Source: Streptosporangium lutulentum (GTDB lineage: Bacteria; Actinomycetota; Actinomycetes; Streptosporangiales; Streptosporangiaceae). Taken from it: a stretch of DNA of 64,000 nt. This document shows positions 9,328 through 18,683 of this stretch, in pieces. A model generated the notes under the pieces. That model had not been told where the DNA came from. It made no database searches and worked only from the letters and a program-made list of their open reading frames with translations. The stretch's first letter is position 1. The number at the start of each line of letters is the position of its first letter. The position numbers were made by a program, and so were the translations under genes. The stretch lies in the NCBI RefSeq assembly GCF_030811455.1, contig NZ_JAUSQU010000001.1, positions 9,858,001 to 9,922,000 on the forward strand. Direction: 5' to 3'.

Positions 9328-9513
9328 TTCGGCATTCCCGCTGGACCCGATGGACGGACCCGGGTTTCTCGCGGAATGGGCGTGGCCGAGCCCGTTCCGC
9401 GAGGAGTCCCTGGCGTCTTGGCGATCCTCAGCGGAGGATCAACCGGTAATAATGCACATTGCTGAGAAGATCAAGGGGCTGGCAGATTCGCCGTTCTCTG
9501 TCACCATTGCCCC

Positions 9514-10056
9514 ATGCATGTCCTTCGTCTCATGCGCGCCGCGGTGTTCGCGGTCGTGTGTGTGACGGTGTCGATGGCCATGCACACGCTGGCCCAGGGC
9601 GCTCCCGTGGCCCCGGGCGTCCTGGCCGGGGCGATGCCACCGGTCGCGGTGGGAGCGTTCTTCCTCGCCCGGCGCCAGCGTGGGCTCGGCGTGCTGATGG
9701 GGGCCGGGTTCGCCACCCAGTACGGCCTGCACCTGTGGTTCTCCGCCGGAATGGTTCCGCCGCCCACCGAGCACCCTCATGGCGGGGGCCTGTCCGCGGG
9801 CCTGTTCATGCTGCTGGTGCACGTCGCGACGGCACTGCTGTCGGCCTACTGGCTGGAACGTGGAGAATCGGGCCTGGCCGTCATCCTGAGGCTGCTCGTC
9901 GCCTCGGTCCTCACCCTCCTGGTGTGGCGGGCCCCCGTCATCGCCCACCGCGTCACCCCTCCGGCCAGGGGTGACGATCGCGTTCCCCTCGTCACCCGGC
10001 TGCTCACCGCGGCCGTCTCCCGGCGTGGTCCGCCGGCAGGTTTCTCCGTCATCTGA
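9514..10056 (+). CDS. Small membrane protein of unknown function upstream of a PepSY protein
   Basis: A 180-residue protein with four or so hydrophobic segments (residues about 5-25, 30-50, 58-80 and 90-115) and a basic C-terminal tail ending in SRRGPPAGFSVI. A His-rich loop (TEHPHGGG) precedes the third or fourth helix. The layout, a short multi-spanning protein followed directly by a PepSY transmembrane protein, is common in actinomycetes and often occurs in copper- or metal-related loci. That link is only an inference from gene order. No enzymatic motif is visible. Confidence 0.7.
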   Translation: MHVLRLMRAAVFAVVCVTVSMAMHTLAQGAPVAPGVLAGAMPPVAVGAFFLARRQRGLGVLMGAGFATQYGLHLWFSAGMVPPPTEHPHGGGLSAGLFMLLVHVATALLSAYWLERGESGLAVILRLLVASVLTLLVWRAPVIAHRVTPPARGDDRVPLVTRLLTAAVSRRGPPAGFSVI

Positions 10057-10172
10057 TCGGGCCCGCGGGCCCGAGTGCCGCCGCGCCCCGCGGACGGCCT
10101 TTCTCATGAACCCCTCGCCGAGATGGCGCGTACCTCTCGTCGTGCGCGCCTCCTGTGAACGGAGAACCTCCC

Positions 10173-11735
10173 ATGACGTCGGACGTCGAGGTTCAGCCCA
10201 CCGCTGAGCCGTCCTCCCCTTCCGCACCCCACGAGCCCTCCACCTGGCCCGTCCTGCGTTCGCTCCTGCTCCGCCTGCACTTCTACGCCGGCATCCTCGT
10301 CGCGCCCTTCCTGCTGGTCGCGGCGACGACCGGCCTGCTCTACGCGGCCTCCTACCAGGTGGAGAAGGTGGTCTACTCCCACGAGCTGACGGTCCCGGTC
10401 CCGGCGGGGCAGGCGAGGCTGCCGCTCTCGCAGCAGGTCGCCACCGCCACGGCCGCACACCCCGAGGGCACCCTCGGCGCCGTACGAACCGCCGCCGGAC
10501 CCGGGGACACGACCCAGGTCCTGCTCGATGTGCCGGGCCTCGCCGAGAGCACCCGGCTGGCGGTCTTCGTCGACCCCTACACCGGCGAGGTGAGGGGGGC
10601 CCTGGAGAGTTACGGCAGCTCCGGCGCGCTGCCGGTGCGAACCTGGATCTCCACCTTCCACCGTCACCTGCAACTGGGCGAGCCGGGACGTCTCTACAGC
10701 GAGCTGGCCGCCAGCTGGCTGTGGGTCGTCGCGCTCGGCGGACTGCTGCTGTGGCTGAGCCGCCGCCGGAACGGCCGGCGGTTGCGCCGCCTGATCGCGC
10801 CCGAACGCGGCGTTCGCGGCCCGCGGCGGACGCTCTCCTGGCACGGCTCGGTCGGCCTGTGGGCGGTGGTCGGTCTGCTCTTCCTGTCCGCCACCGGTCT
10901 GACCTGGTCGAAGTACGCCGGAGCGAATGTCGACGCGCTCCAGACCGCGCTGAACTGGTCCACTCCGGCGCTGTCCACCTCCGCGGGCGACCACGCCGAC
11001 CACGGGGGCGGGGGCGGCGCCGGTCACGGCTCCACCCAGCCCGTCGACGCCGACCAGGTCACGCGGGCCGCCGAGGGCGAGGGGCTGTCCGGGCCCCTGG
11101 AGATCGTCTGGCCGGGCGAGCCCGGGAGCGCCTACGTCGTCAAGGAGACGGACCGCGACTGGCCGCAGCGCAACGACCAGGTGGCGGTCGACCCCGCCAC
11201 CGGCCAGGTCACCGGTGAGCTGCGCTTCGCCGACTTCCCCATCGGGGCCAAGCTCACCCGCTGGGGCATCGACGGGCACATGGGCGTGCTGTTCGGCCTG
11301 CCCAACCAGATCCTCCTGATGGCGCTGGCCGCGGGACTGATCTCCGTCATCGTGCTGGGCTACCGGATGTGGTGGCTGCGCCGTCCGACCCGCGGCTTCG
11401 GCACCCCCTACGAGCGAGGCGACCTGCGGCGGCTGCCCTGGGCCGTGGTCCTGCCCCTGGCGGCCGTGGTGATCGCCGTGGGACTGTTCCTGCCGCTGCT
11501 CGGGATCTCGCTGCTCGCCTTCCTCGTGCTCGACGTCGTACTCGGTCGGGTCAAGGCGTCCCGCGCCGGAGCGCCGGGCGTCGGGAAGCCGGACGCTGAG
11601 ATGCCCGACTCCGGGAAACCCGCCGCCGGGTCGTCCGGCCCCGTGAAGTCCGGTGCCGGGGACAACGCCGCCGGGCAGTCAGGCGATGAGGAATCCGGAG
11701 TCGAGACGTCCGATTCCGAAAAGTCAGGGGTCTAG
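10173..11735 (+). CDS. PepSY-associated transmembrane protein
   Basis: A 520-residue PepSY_TM family protein. The ATG at 10173 has GGAG 8 nt upstream; a GTG six codons earlier would overlap that site. A first transmembrane helix lies around residues 35-60 (FYAGILVAPFLLVAATTGLLY). An extracellular PepSY region, a helix pair near 180-200, a helix near 225-250, a second PepSY region and further helices follow. A His-rich stretch (DHADHGGGGGAGHG) lies in the second extracellular part. The last 60 residues are a disordered Gly/Ser/Asp/Glu tail. Relatives act as membrane reductases for iron or copper uptake or are uncharacterised. Confidence 0.85.
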   Translation: MTSDVEVQPTAEPSSPSAPHEPSTWPVLRSLLLRLHFYAGILVAPFLLVAATTGLLYAASYQVEKVVYSHELTVPVPAGQARLPLSQQVATATAAHPEGTLGAVRTAAGPGDTTQVLLDVPGLAESTRLAVFVDPYTGEVRGALESYGSSGALPVRTWISTFHRHLQLGEPGRLYSELAASWLWVVALGGLLLWLSRRRNGRRLRRLIAPERGVRGPRRTLSWHGSVGLWAVVGLLFLSATGLTWSKYAGANVDALQTALNWSTPALSTSAGDHADHGGGGGAGHGSTQPVDADQVTRAAEGEGLSGPLEIVWPGEPGSAYVVKETDRDWPQRNDQVAVDPATGQVTGELRFADFPIGAKLTRWGIDGHMGVLFGLPNQILLMALAAGLISVIVLGYRMWWLRRPTRGFGTPYERGDLRRLPWAVVLPLAAVVIAVGLFLPLLGISLLAFLVLDVVLGRVKASRAGAPGVGKPDAEMPDSGKPAAGSSGPVKSGAGDNAAGQSGDEESGVETSDSEKSGV

Positions 11736-11752
11736 GCGCCCGCCTGACGTGG

Positions 11753-11781
11753 GTGGGGGTACGGCGTCGCCGTACCCCCAC
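11753..11781 (+). terminator. Strong stem-loop terminator after the PepSY gene
   Basis: Perfect 13-bp inverted repeat GTGGGGGTACGGC / GCCGTACCCCCAC with a 3-nt loop, 17 bp after the stop codon. It may also end transcripts from the opposite side. Confidence 0.75.
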
Positions 11782-11967
11782 GCATGGGCCGGTTCACTGC
11801 TTGACCGGCGGGCCTCCTGCCACGACGTTCCGGACGTTGGCCTTCCACCGTTCGATCGATTCCCGGATCCTCCGCTCCCGCGACTCGGCTCTGCGCAGCC
11901 TCCGCGAGCCCTGCCGACAACGACGCCGCGCCCAGGGCGAACCGGGGCGGGCCGGCCGGGACGGACG

Positions 11968-13046
11968 TCAGACCGCTTCCAGCTCGATCATTGTGAAGCT
12001 GAGACCTGTCGGGGTGACCGAGACCCGGCGCCATCTCGAGGCGGCGAACAACGCATCGAATTCGGGCAGGTCACGCTCTTGGCCCGGCGACATGGCCAGC
12101 ATGTGCATGTCGGCGAGCGGTTCGACACCCGGGGCCCCGATCTCACCGATCACGTTCTCCACGACCACGGCGCGGGCTCCCGAGCGGGCGGAGGCACGGC
12201 AGTTGCGCAGGATCCGCACGCACTGCTCGTCCGACCAGTCGTGCAACACCGCCTTCAGCAGTACAGGTCGGCTGCCGGAACGGCGTGGAAGAAGTCACCG
12301 CCGACGGCCTCGAAACGGTCCGCCACACCGTCCTTCTCGGCCTCTTGCCGGGCCGTGGCCGCGTTGACCGGCAGGTCGAGGTTCAGGCCGCGCAGCGCCG
12401 GGTTGCTCTGAAGGATGCCGCGTACAAGTGCTCCGGTGGCGCCGCCGACATCCACCGCGACCGAGACGTTCGTGGTGTCGATCGTCGCGGCCACCAGCCG
12501 GTTCAACCGGTCGCTGACGCCCGCCAGCGCGGCCGAGAACAGCGCGGCCTCCTCGGGCCGTTCGGCCAGGTAGGAGAAGAAATCGGTGCCCAGCACCGCC
12601 TCGACCTGAGTACCGCCCTTGCGGACGGCCTCGGGCATCCGCTCCCAGGGCCGCCAGTGTGACGGACCGGCCCAGACCAATGCCAGTTCCCGCAGCGTGT
12701 TCGGCACTCCCGACCGGAGCAGCTCGCTCATCGGTGTCCCCGAGAACCGGCGATCGCCCTCGTAGGCCACCAGGCCGAGTGACGCACAAGCTCGCAAGAG
12801 CCGGTATGTGGTGCGCGGGTCGCTGGACTCGCGCTCAGCGATCTCTTCCGCGGTCAGTGACTCCGTGGCGAGATGATCGGGGATGGAAAGGTCAACCGCC
12901 GTGCGGACGATCTGGCTCACCCAGTAGCCACTGATCATCTGCATGAGGGTGACGACAACGGCCGGGGTCTCGGTTTCGCTCGCCGAAGAGTTCACGGTCT
13001 CGGTCATGGATTGATCGCGGACCTTGTTGTTTCGCACCTTGGTCAT
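11968..13046 (-). pseudogene. O-methyltransferase gene broken by a single-base frameshift
   Basis: Two adjacent reading frames together make one acetylserotonin/polyketide-type O-methyltransferase of about 356 residues. The first part (start ATG 13046, AAGGAG upstream) has the winged-helix dimerisation domain and the SAM motif VDVGGATG, and ends at a stop just after AADLYC. The second part, in another frame, continues LLKAVLHDWSDEQC, the catalytic region of the family, to 11968. The text at about 12255-12262 fits loss of one C from CTGTACCTGCTG, which would restore DLYLLKAVLHDW. Either a real mutation or a sequencing error explains it. The start overlaps the oxidoreductase remnant (ATGA). Confidence 0.85.
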
Positions 13047-13378
13047 GAGCGCTGCGCTCCTTGTTCGTCCGCGACCTGAATGATCGTCTTTCCGGGCGTG
13101 CGGCGGTGGCGGGCGAACACCACGTCCACCTCGCCGACGTGCCGCAGATCGTCGGCGTCCAGGTCGAGGAAGGTCTGCGCGCCGAGGCTGAGCGCGATGT
13201 CACGATCGTCGTCCCGGCCGGTGCCGATCACGCGGGCGCCCGCCTCTCGCGCGAGTTGGACGGCGATCGAGCCGACGCCGCCCGCGGCGTGAGGGTAAGG
13301 CATGCCGGTCAGGGTGAGGCTGCCGACACCCACGTCGCGGTCTCGTACGGTGATCGCTCGCATGCTCGGTCCTTTCAT
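13043..13378 (-). pseudogene. Quinone/zinc-type oxidoreductase remnant with internal deletions
   Basis: A 111-codon open frame whose parts match a medium-chain dehydrogenase/reductase but are not contiguous in the normal protein. The usual start (MRAITVRD) is joined directly to the Rossmann fold (PYPHAAGGVGSIAVQLAREAG), losing the whole N-terminal catalytic domain. After EVDVVF the C-terminal half is missing, and only the last residues (RRTPGKTIIQVADEQ) remain. Two in-frame deletions explain this. It still overlaps the methyltransferase start (ATGA), so it may only serve translational coupling. Function as an enzyme is not expected. Confidence 0.75.
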
Positions 13379-13522
13379 GAACGTTCGTCGCCATGGGGTG
13401 GTCGTGGGGCTCAGCGCGGGTCCGCTCGTAGCGCGCTTGGTGCCGGATCCTGGCCACGGAGGCCGCGGATCGCCCGTCGTCGGTGCGCCTGTGAGCGTCG
13501 TGTGGCCTCGTGTGATGTCCGA

Positions 13523-14161
13523 TCAGCTCGGCCAGGGCGAGCCGATCATGCGCTCGACCGTCGTCGTGCGCTGGAAGCCGGGGATGAAGTGCTCGAGCAC
13601 GTCGGAGTTCACGGTGCCGGCCGTGGTTTCGGGGCGGTTCTTGAGCCCGTCGACGTAGGCTCGCAGAAACTCGTTCTTGAAGTCCCCTCGCGGGTGGACG
13701 GCGAGGATTTCGCCCAGCTGGTCGTGTTCCAGTCCGTCCAGGCCGAAGCCGAGCACGTCGGTCAAGACGCCGAGGTACGTGGTCGCGATCTCCGGGGCCA
13801 TCCGGTCGGGAATGCCCGGCGTGGTGTGCAGCGCGATCGCCGTCCAGACGGTCTCGGCGGCGGCCGCCGAGAAACCCCGGTCCAGAAGGAACTTGCGCGC
13901 ATGGTCGGCGCCATCGACTTCGAAGCGCTGCTCGACGTCGGAAAAGGGGGTCAGGAGTCCGGTGTCGTGGAACATGGCCGCCACGTAGAGCAGCTCGGGG
14001 TCCGGTTTCACGCCGAGCTTGTGAGCGTGAATCAGGCTGAAGAAGAAGACCCGCCGGGAGTGGTGGTAGATGAGAGGGCTGGTCGTCTCCTGGATGAGCC
14101 TGGTCGCTTCGGCGACCGCCGCTGTCGCAGGGATCTCCAACCCTGCGATGACCTCTGACAT
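13523..14161 (-). CDS. HD-domain hydrolase, cyanamide-hydratase-like
   Basis: A 212-residue protein. The start ATG at 14161 follows AGGAGG at 9 nt. HD-superfamily metal ligands are visible: H in YHHSRR (about residue 34), the HD pair in AAMFHDTG (about residue 62) and further His in DHARKFLL and IALHTTPG. The family includes cyanamide hydratases and other small hydrolases. The text YHHSRRVFFFSLIHA matches that subgroup best. The gene is divergent from a GlxA-type regulator, a pairing common for small hydratases of nitriles and isonitriles. The true substrate is unknown. Confidence 0.82.
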   Translation of the reverse strand: MSEVIAGLEIPATAAVAEATRLIQETTSPLIYHHSRRVFFFSLIHAHKLGVKPDPELLYVAAMFHDTGLLTPFSDVEQRFEVDGADHARKFLLDRGFSAAAAETVWTAIALHTTPGIPDRMAPEIATTYLGVLTDVLGFGLDGLEHDQLGEILAVHPRGDFKNEFLRAYVDGLKNRPETTAGTVNSDVLEHFIPGFQRTTTVERMIGSPWPS

Positions 14162-14622
14162 GACCTCTGGCCTCCTGGGAAGTGCGTCGGCGGTGGACCG
14201 TGTGTCCGACGTCCATGCTGCCCACCGGCCGGCGTGCGGCGCCGCCTTCGTCCGGCCAGGAATCACTTATATCCGGACAGGGCGAGATCGCAGCCGTGCG
14301 CTCCACCACGTCGCGTGGCCAGGTCCGGCACGTGGCCTGCGACGTCGCGTCGTCCGTCACCGCCGGTTCCGCGCGATGCCCGGTGCGGGGTTCATCGCGT
14401 GAGCCGACCGGGCCTCGGTCGCGGCACGCCGAAGCCATCCAGGGGCCGGAGGGGTGGCTTCGGCGCTCGCTGCCGGTTGAGCAACCCGCTCAGGAGGATC
14501 TTGGTAACGGTGTGCTAACAATGAACGGTGTCCATGCTTCCTGCGTCGCCGGCCGGCGGCGGTCGGTGCCGCCGGGATCCGGTCGGTCACCGCGCGGGTC
14601 CGGCTCCGGAGGGATCGGAGCG
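14162..14622. other. Divergent intergenic region between HD hydrolase and GlxA-type regulator
   Basis: 461 bp with no convincing gene. It must hold promoters for both directions. An imperfect palindrome TTGGTAACGG-TGTGCTAACAA lies at 14501-14521, directly before an in-frame ATG that is an alternative start for the regulator; it could be an autoregulatory site. Confidence 0.5.
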
Positions 14623-15594
14623 GTGAACGCCCCCCACTCCGTCGCGATCCTCGTCTACGACGGGGTGACGTTGCTGGACGTCGCCGGTCCCGCGGAGGTG
14701 TTCAAGGAGGCGAATCGGTTCGGTGCCGACTACCGGATCGTGCTGCTGTCGCCGACCGGTGCGGACGTCACGTCGAACATCGGAGCCCGGCTCTCGGTCG
14801 ACGGCGCCGTCTCCTCGGAGCCGGCTTTCGAGACGTTGCTGGTGGCCGGGTCCAACCTCTATCCGCGCGCCCGTGTCCCCGGCGACCTGGCGGACGCCGC
14901 GCGGATACCGGCGGCTGTGGCCGGCCGGGTCGCGTCGATCTGCACCGGGGCGTTCGTCCTCGCCGCCGCCGGTCTCCTCGACGGCAAGCGCGCGACCACG
15001 CACTGGCAGGTCGCGCACGAGCTCGCCGCCCGGTGTCCGACGTGCCGCGTCGAGCCCGACGCGATCTACGTCCGCGACGGCACCACGTACACGTCGGCGG
15101 GGGTGACGGCCGGCATCGACCTGGCGCTCGCTCTCGTGGAAGAGGACCACGGGCCCGACCTGGCGCGCGATGTCGCCCGCGCCTTGGTGGTGTACATGCA
15201 GCGTGCGGGCGGCCAGTCCCAGTTCTCGGCACCGCTGCAAGGACCGCCGCCCCGCTCGCCGGCTCTCCGCACGATCACCGACCTGGTGACGGCGAACCCC
15301 CACGGGGACCACTCGCTCGGTGAACTCGCGAAACACCTCAGCATGAGCACCCGGCACCTCACCCGGCTTTTCCACGACGAGCTGTCCACGACACCGGCCC
15401 GCTACGTGGAAAGCATCCGATTCGACATGGCCAGGGCACTGCTCGACCAGGGACACACCGCGACGCAGGCCGCGACCCTCGCCGGGTTCCCCAGTTACGA
15501 AAGCATGCGACGGGTCTTCGCCAGGAAGTTGTCGATCAGCCCCGCCGCCTACCAACGCCGGTTCGGCACGGCCCGCCGCGCCAACGCGGGTTAG
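14623..15594 (+). CDS. GlxA-type transcriptional regulator (DJ-1/PfpI domain plus AraC helix-turn-helix)
   Basis: A 323-residue regulator. The N-terminal DJ-1/PfpI-like domain covers about residues 5-180: SVAILVYDGVTLLDVAGPAEVF, then the nucleophile-elbow position ASICTGAFVLA with Cys. Two AraC helix-turn-helix motifs occupy about 225-320 (LGELAKHLSMSTRHLTRLF and ATQAATLAGFPSYESMRRVF). GTG 14623 is chosen because GGAGGG lies 9 nt upstream and the product then matches the family length. An in-frame ATG at 14521 would add 34 unusual residues. It is divergent from the HD hydrolase gene, its likely target. Confidence 0.9.
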   Translation: MNAPHSVAILVYDGVTLLDVAGPAEVFKEANRFGADYRIVLLSPTGADVTSNIGARLSVDGAVSSEPAFETLLVAGSNLYPRARVPGDLADAARIPAAVAGRVASICTGAFVLAAAGLLDGKRATTHWQVAHELAARCPTCRVEPDAIYVRDGTTYTSAGVTAGIDLALALVEEDHGPDLARDVARALVVYMQRAGGQSQFSAPLQGPPPRSPALRTITDLVTANPHGDHSLGELAKHLSMSTRHLTRLFHDELSTTPARYVESIRFDMARALLDQGHTATQAATLAGFPSYESMRRVFARKLSISPAAYQRRFGTARRANAG

Positions 15595-15721
15595 CGGCGC
15601 TCTGTCAGGCCGGTGTGTCGTGGGGTCGCCGGGGTGGAGTGGGCAGGCGCATGCCCCACCTGCCGCCGGACGATGAAACCGTTGCGTCGCAGCGGTCATC
15701 GACAGGCCTGGCAAGGCATTG

Positions 15722-16525
15722 CTAGTCCGGGTGGTGCTGGTGCTGCAGGTAGGCGGCGGTCTCGGGGTTGGCCGGGAAGTAGGCCTCGATGGCCAGCTCG
15801 GCGACGGTGATGTCCAGCGGGGTGCCGAAGGTGGCCATCGTGCTGAAGAAGGCAAGCTCCCGGTAGCCGCGGCGGAGCCGTAGCGGGATCACGATGTCGC
15901 CGGACCCCGGCCGCTCTATCTCGGGCTCGGGCTGGTCACAGGGATAGTCGTCGAGCTCGCGCCAGAGCGCGGCGAGGTCGGGATCGGCGGTGAGACTGAT
16001 CTGGCGGCGCAGCCGGTGCAGCAGGTGGGCTCGCCACTCGCCCAGATTGGTGATCCGCTGGGCCATCCCCTTGGGGTGCAGGCTCAGCCGGAGCACGTTG
16101 ACCGGCGGGACGAGCAGCTCCGGTGCGACCCCGCGCAGCAGCAGGCCGGTGGCGGAGTTGCGGTCCACCAGATTCCAGCGCTGGTCGACGACCACCGCGG
16201 GGTAGGGCTGGTGCCCGCTCAGGACCTGGCCCAGAGCCTCCCTGACCGAGGCCATGTGCGGGGAGTTTAGCGGGGTCTCCGAGTAGACCGGGGCGAACCC
16301 GCCGGAGAGCAGGAGGTGGTTGCGCTCGCGGAGGGGAAGCTCCAGCTCCTCGGCGAGGTGGAGGATCATCTCCCTGCTGGGTTTGGAGCGGCCGGTCTCC
16401 ACGAAGCTCAGGTGACGGGTGGAGATGTCGGCTTGGAGGGCGAGATCCATCTGGCTCATCCGCCGACGTTCCCGCCACTGGCGGAGAAGTTCGCCGACTG
16501 GCCGGGACACGCTGGTGCTGGTCAC
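15722..16525 (-). CDS. XRE-family regulator with MmyB-like ligand-binding domain
   Basis: A 267-residue protein. The Cro/C1 helix-turn-helix spans about residues 10-65 (LRQWRERRRMSQMDLALQAD, then STRHLSFVETGRSKP). It is followed by the PAS-like MmyB ligand domain (YSETPLNSPHM, PYPAVVVDQRWNLVDRN, then PLRLRRG). The GTG at 16525 is preferred because a -10 box TATCGT (16533-16538 on the complement) ends 7 nt before it, which fits a leaderless transcript; no Shine-Dalgarno sequence is present. Members usually repress a neighbouring oxidoreductase gene. Here no obvious target adjoins it, since both flanking genes read in other contexts. Confidence 0.88.
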   Translation of the reverse strand: MTSTSVSRPVGELLRQWRERRRMSQMDLALQADISTRHLSFVETGRSKPSREMILHLAEELELPLRERNHLLLSGGFAPVYSETPLNSPHMASVREALGQVLSGHQPYPAVVVDQRWNLVDRNSATGLLLRGVAPELLVPPVNVLRLSLHPKGMAQRITNLGEWRAHLLHRLRRQISLTADPDLAALWRELDDYPCDQPEPEIERPGSGDIVIPLRLRRGYRELAFFSTMATFGTPLDITVAELAIEAYFPANPETAAYLQHQHHPD

Positions 16526-16532
16526 GCATAAC

Positions 16533-16538
16533 ACGATA
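16533..16538 (-). promoter_or_regulatory. -10 box of the leaderless MmyB-like regulator gene
   Basis: TATCGT on the minus strand, 7 nt before the GTG start. This fits TANNNT with transcription starting at the start codon. Confidence 0.45.
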
Positions 16539-16810
16539 ACCGGCAGGGGCGGGGGGAAACCATTACCGTCCACGTAGTGATTACCATGATGTTATCTAGC
16601 GTGCACGAGATACGCGTATGCCAGATGAAAACATCGGTCGCACTAGATTTACCGATGATAAATGCCTATTAAAGGTGGAAAATGCGATGCGTTTGCCGGT
16701 AAGTGGTGGAGGTGTTTCGGGGTGAGCCGGGGAGGCGTTTCGGCCAGGTAAGAGGAGCCGCGAACGCCCGGCCCCGTTTCCGCGGGCGGAGCTCACGGCC
16801 GGGGGACGCC

Positions 16811-17308
16811 TCAGGCGGATTTCCCGGGGCTGTCCCATCGGCGATCGGGCTGCTCACGCGGGACCAGGGTCGGGTTGACGTTGTCGAGCACGGTGTCGCG
16901 GTCGATCACGACGCGGGCCACGTCGTCGCGGCTCGGCACCTCGAACATCACGTCGAGCAGGACCTCTTCGAGGATCGCCCGGGTGGCTCGGGCTCCGGTG
17001 CGGCGGAGCAGCGCCTGTTCGGCGATCGCACCGACGGCGTCCTCGGTGAACTCCAACTCGACCCCGTCGATCTCGAAGAGCCTCCGGTACTGCTCGATCA
17101 GCGCGTTGCGCGGCTCGGTGAGGATCCGGATCAGCGCCGTCCGGTCCAGCTGCCGGAAGGTCGACACCACGGGGAGCCGGCCGACCAACTCCGGGATCAG
17201 CCCGAACGTCAGCAGGTCCTCGGGCAGGACCTCGGCGAGGGCGCCCTCCTCCTGCTCCTTGCCGCAGAACGTGCACCTCAGCGGGTCGCCGCCGGCGATG
17301 CGTGCCAT
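16811..17308 (-). CDS. ClpX-like protein lacking the whole ATPase core
   Basis: A 165-residue protein in which two distant parts of ClpX are joined in frame. Residues 1-17 resemble the ClpX zinc-finger start (MARI...[10 protein letters not shown]) but hold only the first CxxC pair. From about residue 27 the text follows the ClpX C-terminal part: [32 protein letters not shown], and the sensor-2 region [14 protein letters not shown]. The roughly 280 residues between, with Walker A, Walker B, pore loop and arginine finger, are gone. The start has a good GAGGAG at 9 nt and the frame is clean. It lies 58 bp after the P450 gene, so co-transcription is likely. It is either a decaying paralogue or a small adaptor. 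Confidence 0.8.
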   Translation of the reverse strand: MARIAGGDPLRCTFCGKEQEEGALAEVLPEDLLTFGLIPELVGRLPVVSTFRQLDRTALIRILTEPRNALIEQYRRLFEIDGVELEFTEDAVGAIAEQALLRRTGARATRAILEEVLLDVMFEVPSRDDVARVVIDRDTVLDNVNPTLVPREQPDRRWDSPGKSA

Positions 17309-17366
17309 GGGAAACGTCTCCTCAACGGTTGTGCGGTCCGGAACGCGGGAGGGCCGGGTCCGGGGG

Positions 17367-18581
17367 TCAGAGGGTCACGGGCAACGACGCCAGACGCCAG
17401 GTGCCCGGGTCGGGGACGAGCCCCGTGGCCTGCGGGTCGGCGAGCGCCAGCTCGGGGAAGCGGCGCAGCAGGGCGGTGAGCGCGACCTCGGTCTCCACCC
17501 GGGCCAGGGCGGCCCCGAGACAGAAGTGCGGTCCGTGGGCGTAGCCGAGGTGGCCCGCCGCGCCTGCGGCACGGCCGAGGTCGAGCCGTTCGGGGTCGGC
17601 GAACGCGCGGGGGTCGCGGTTGGCGGAGACGATGGAGACGGTGACGGGGTCACCTTTGGGGATCGTCACGCCGAACAGCTCGACGTCCTCTCTCGGGTGG
17701 CGGGGAATGCTCAGCAACTGCGGCCCGCACCAGCGGGTCAGCTCCTCGACGGCACGGGGCATGAGCTCGGTGTCCTGGCGCAGCGCGGTGAGCTGGCCGG
17801 GATGGCGGAGCAGGGCCTCGACGGCGTTGGCGATGAGGTTCGTCGGCGTCTGCCCGGCGAGGACCAGATTCCAGACCAGGGTGACCAGCTCGGCGTCGCC
17901 GAGCCGGTCCTCGTCGTCGGTTCGGGTGCGGACGAGGGCGGAGATCAGGTCGTCGCCGGGCTCGGCCCTCCGGCGGGCGACCGCCGCCTCGGCCCCTTCC
18001 ATGATGCCGGGTATGGCCTCGGCGAACGCCTGGCCCCAGCCGGCCGCCACGGCGGCTCCGTACTCCCGCCAGCGCGGCCGGTCGGCCTCGGGGATGCCGA
18101 CCAGCTCGCAGATCACCTCGATCGGCAGCGGCCGGGCGAAGTGCGCCAGCAGGTCCACCGAGCCGTCCTCGGCGTGGTCCGGCAGGTCGTCGAGCAGGCT
18201 CTCGACGATCGGTTCGATCCGCGGCCGGAAATCGGCGGCGCGGCGCGCGGTGAACGCGGGCGACACCAGCCCGCGCAGCCGCGCGTGCTCCGGTCCGTCC
18301 ATTTCCTGCATGGTCCGCATGTAGGCCAGGCAGTGCTCGGGGATGCCGGCGGGCCGGATGAAGCTGTCGGCGTTGAGCTCGAAGCGCGGGTCGCTCAGCA
18401 TCGCCTTGGCGTCCCGGTGCCGGGTCAGAACCCACATCGGTCGCATGCCGGGGGCCAGGAGCCGGGCCAGCGGCGAGTGCTCCCGGACGCGTCCGTAAGC
18501 GGCGGCGGGGTCGCGCAGTACGTCGAGGTCGGTCAGGTCGATCTCGGGAACGCCGCTCGCATCCGGTCTGACGTCGGTCAT
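17367..18581 (-). CDS. Cytochrome P450
   Basis: A 404-residue bacterial class I P450. The heme-ligand region reads [15 protein letters not shown] with Cys 354. The K-helix EXXR is present (ELTR). The I-helix reads [10 protein letters not shown] in place of the usual AGxET(T), so the acid of the acid-alcohol pair is replaced by Thr and the next residue is Pro. The start ATG at 18581 has GGAG close upstream. The gene is divergent from a TetR-type regulator, with a palindromic operator between them. The ClpX remnant follows in the same direction. The substrate is unknown; no ferredoxin gene adjoins it. Confidence 0.93.
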   Translation of the reverse strand: MTDVRPDASGVPEIDLTDLDVLRDPAAAYGRVREHSPLARLLAPGMRPMWVLTRHRDAKAMLSDPRFELNADSFIRPAGIPEHCLAYMRTMQEMDGPEHARLRGLVSPAFTARRAADFRPRIEPIVESLLDDLPDHAEDGSVDLLAHFARPLPIEVICELVGIPEADRPRWREYGAAVAAGWGQAFAEAIPGIMEGAEAAVARRRAEPGDDLISALVRTRTDDEDRLGDAELVTLVWNLVLAGQTPTNLIANAVEALLRHPGQLTALRQDTELMPRAVEELTRWCGPQLLSIPRHPREDVELFGVTIPKGDPVTVSIVSANRDPRAFADPERLDLGRAAGAAGHLGYAHGPHFCLGAALARVETEVALTALLRRFPELALADPQATGLVPDPGTWRLASLPVTL

Positions 18582-18600
18582 GAACACTCCAGTTTTCAGA

Positions 18601-18624
18601 TGATGAGATCAGATGTTCTCATCA
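18601..18624. promoter_or_regulatory. Palindromic operator between P450 and TetR-type regulator
   Basis: Perfect 8-bp inverted repeat TGATGAGA / TCTCATCA with an 8-bp centre, in the 102-bp divergent gap. It is 20 bp from the P450 start and is the natural binding site for the adjacent TetR-type protein. Binding is inferred. Confidence 0.65.
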
Positions 18625-18683
18625 TATGCACAGCCCCGAGTATCTTGGGGCGGGACGAACGGGCATGCCGGAACGAGGAGACG

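Noticed and set aside
7578-9335. Long open frame on the minus strand opposite the FtsX permease gene
   Set aside because: It is the antisense shadow common in high-GC DNA; its composition (Gly/Arg/Asp-rich, no domain) and lack of a ribosome-binding site do not support a gene.
16875-18683. Very long N-terminal extension of the TetR-thioredoxin frame
   Set aside because: The frame stays open only because it runs antisense to the ClpX remnant and the P450 gene. A good GAGGAG start at 18684 gives a normal TetR N-terminus.
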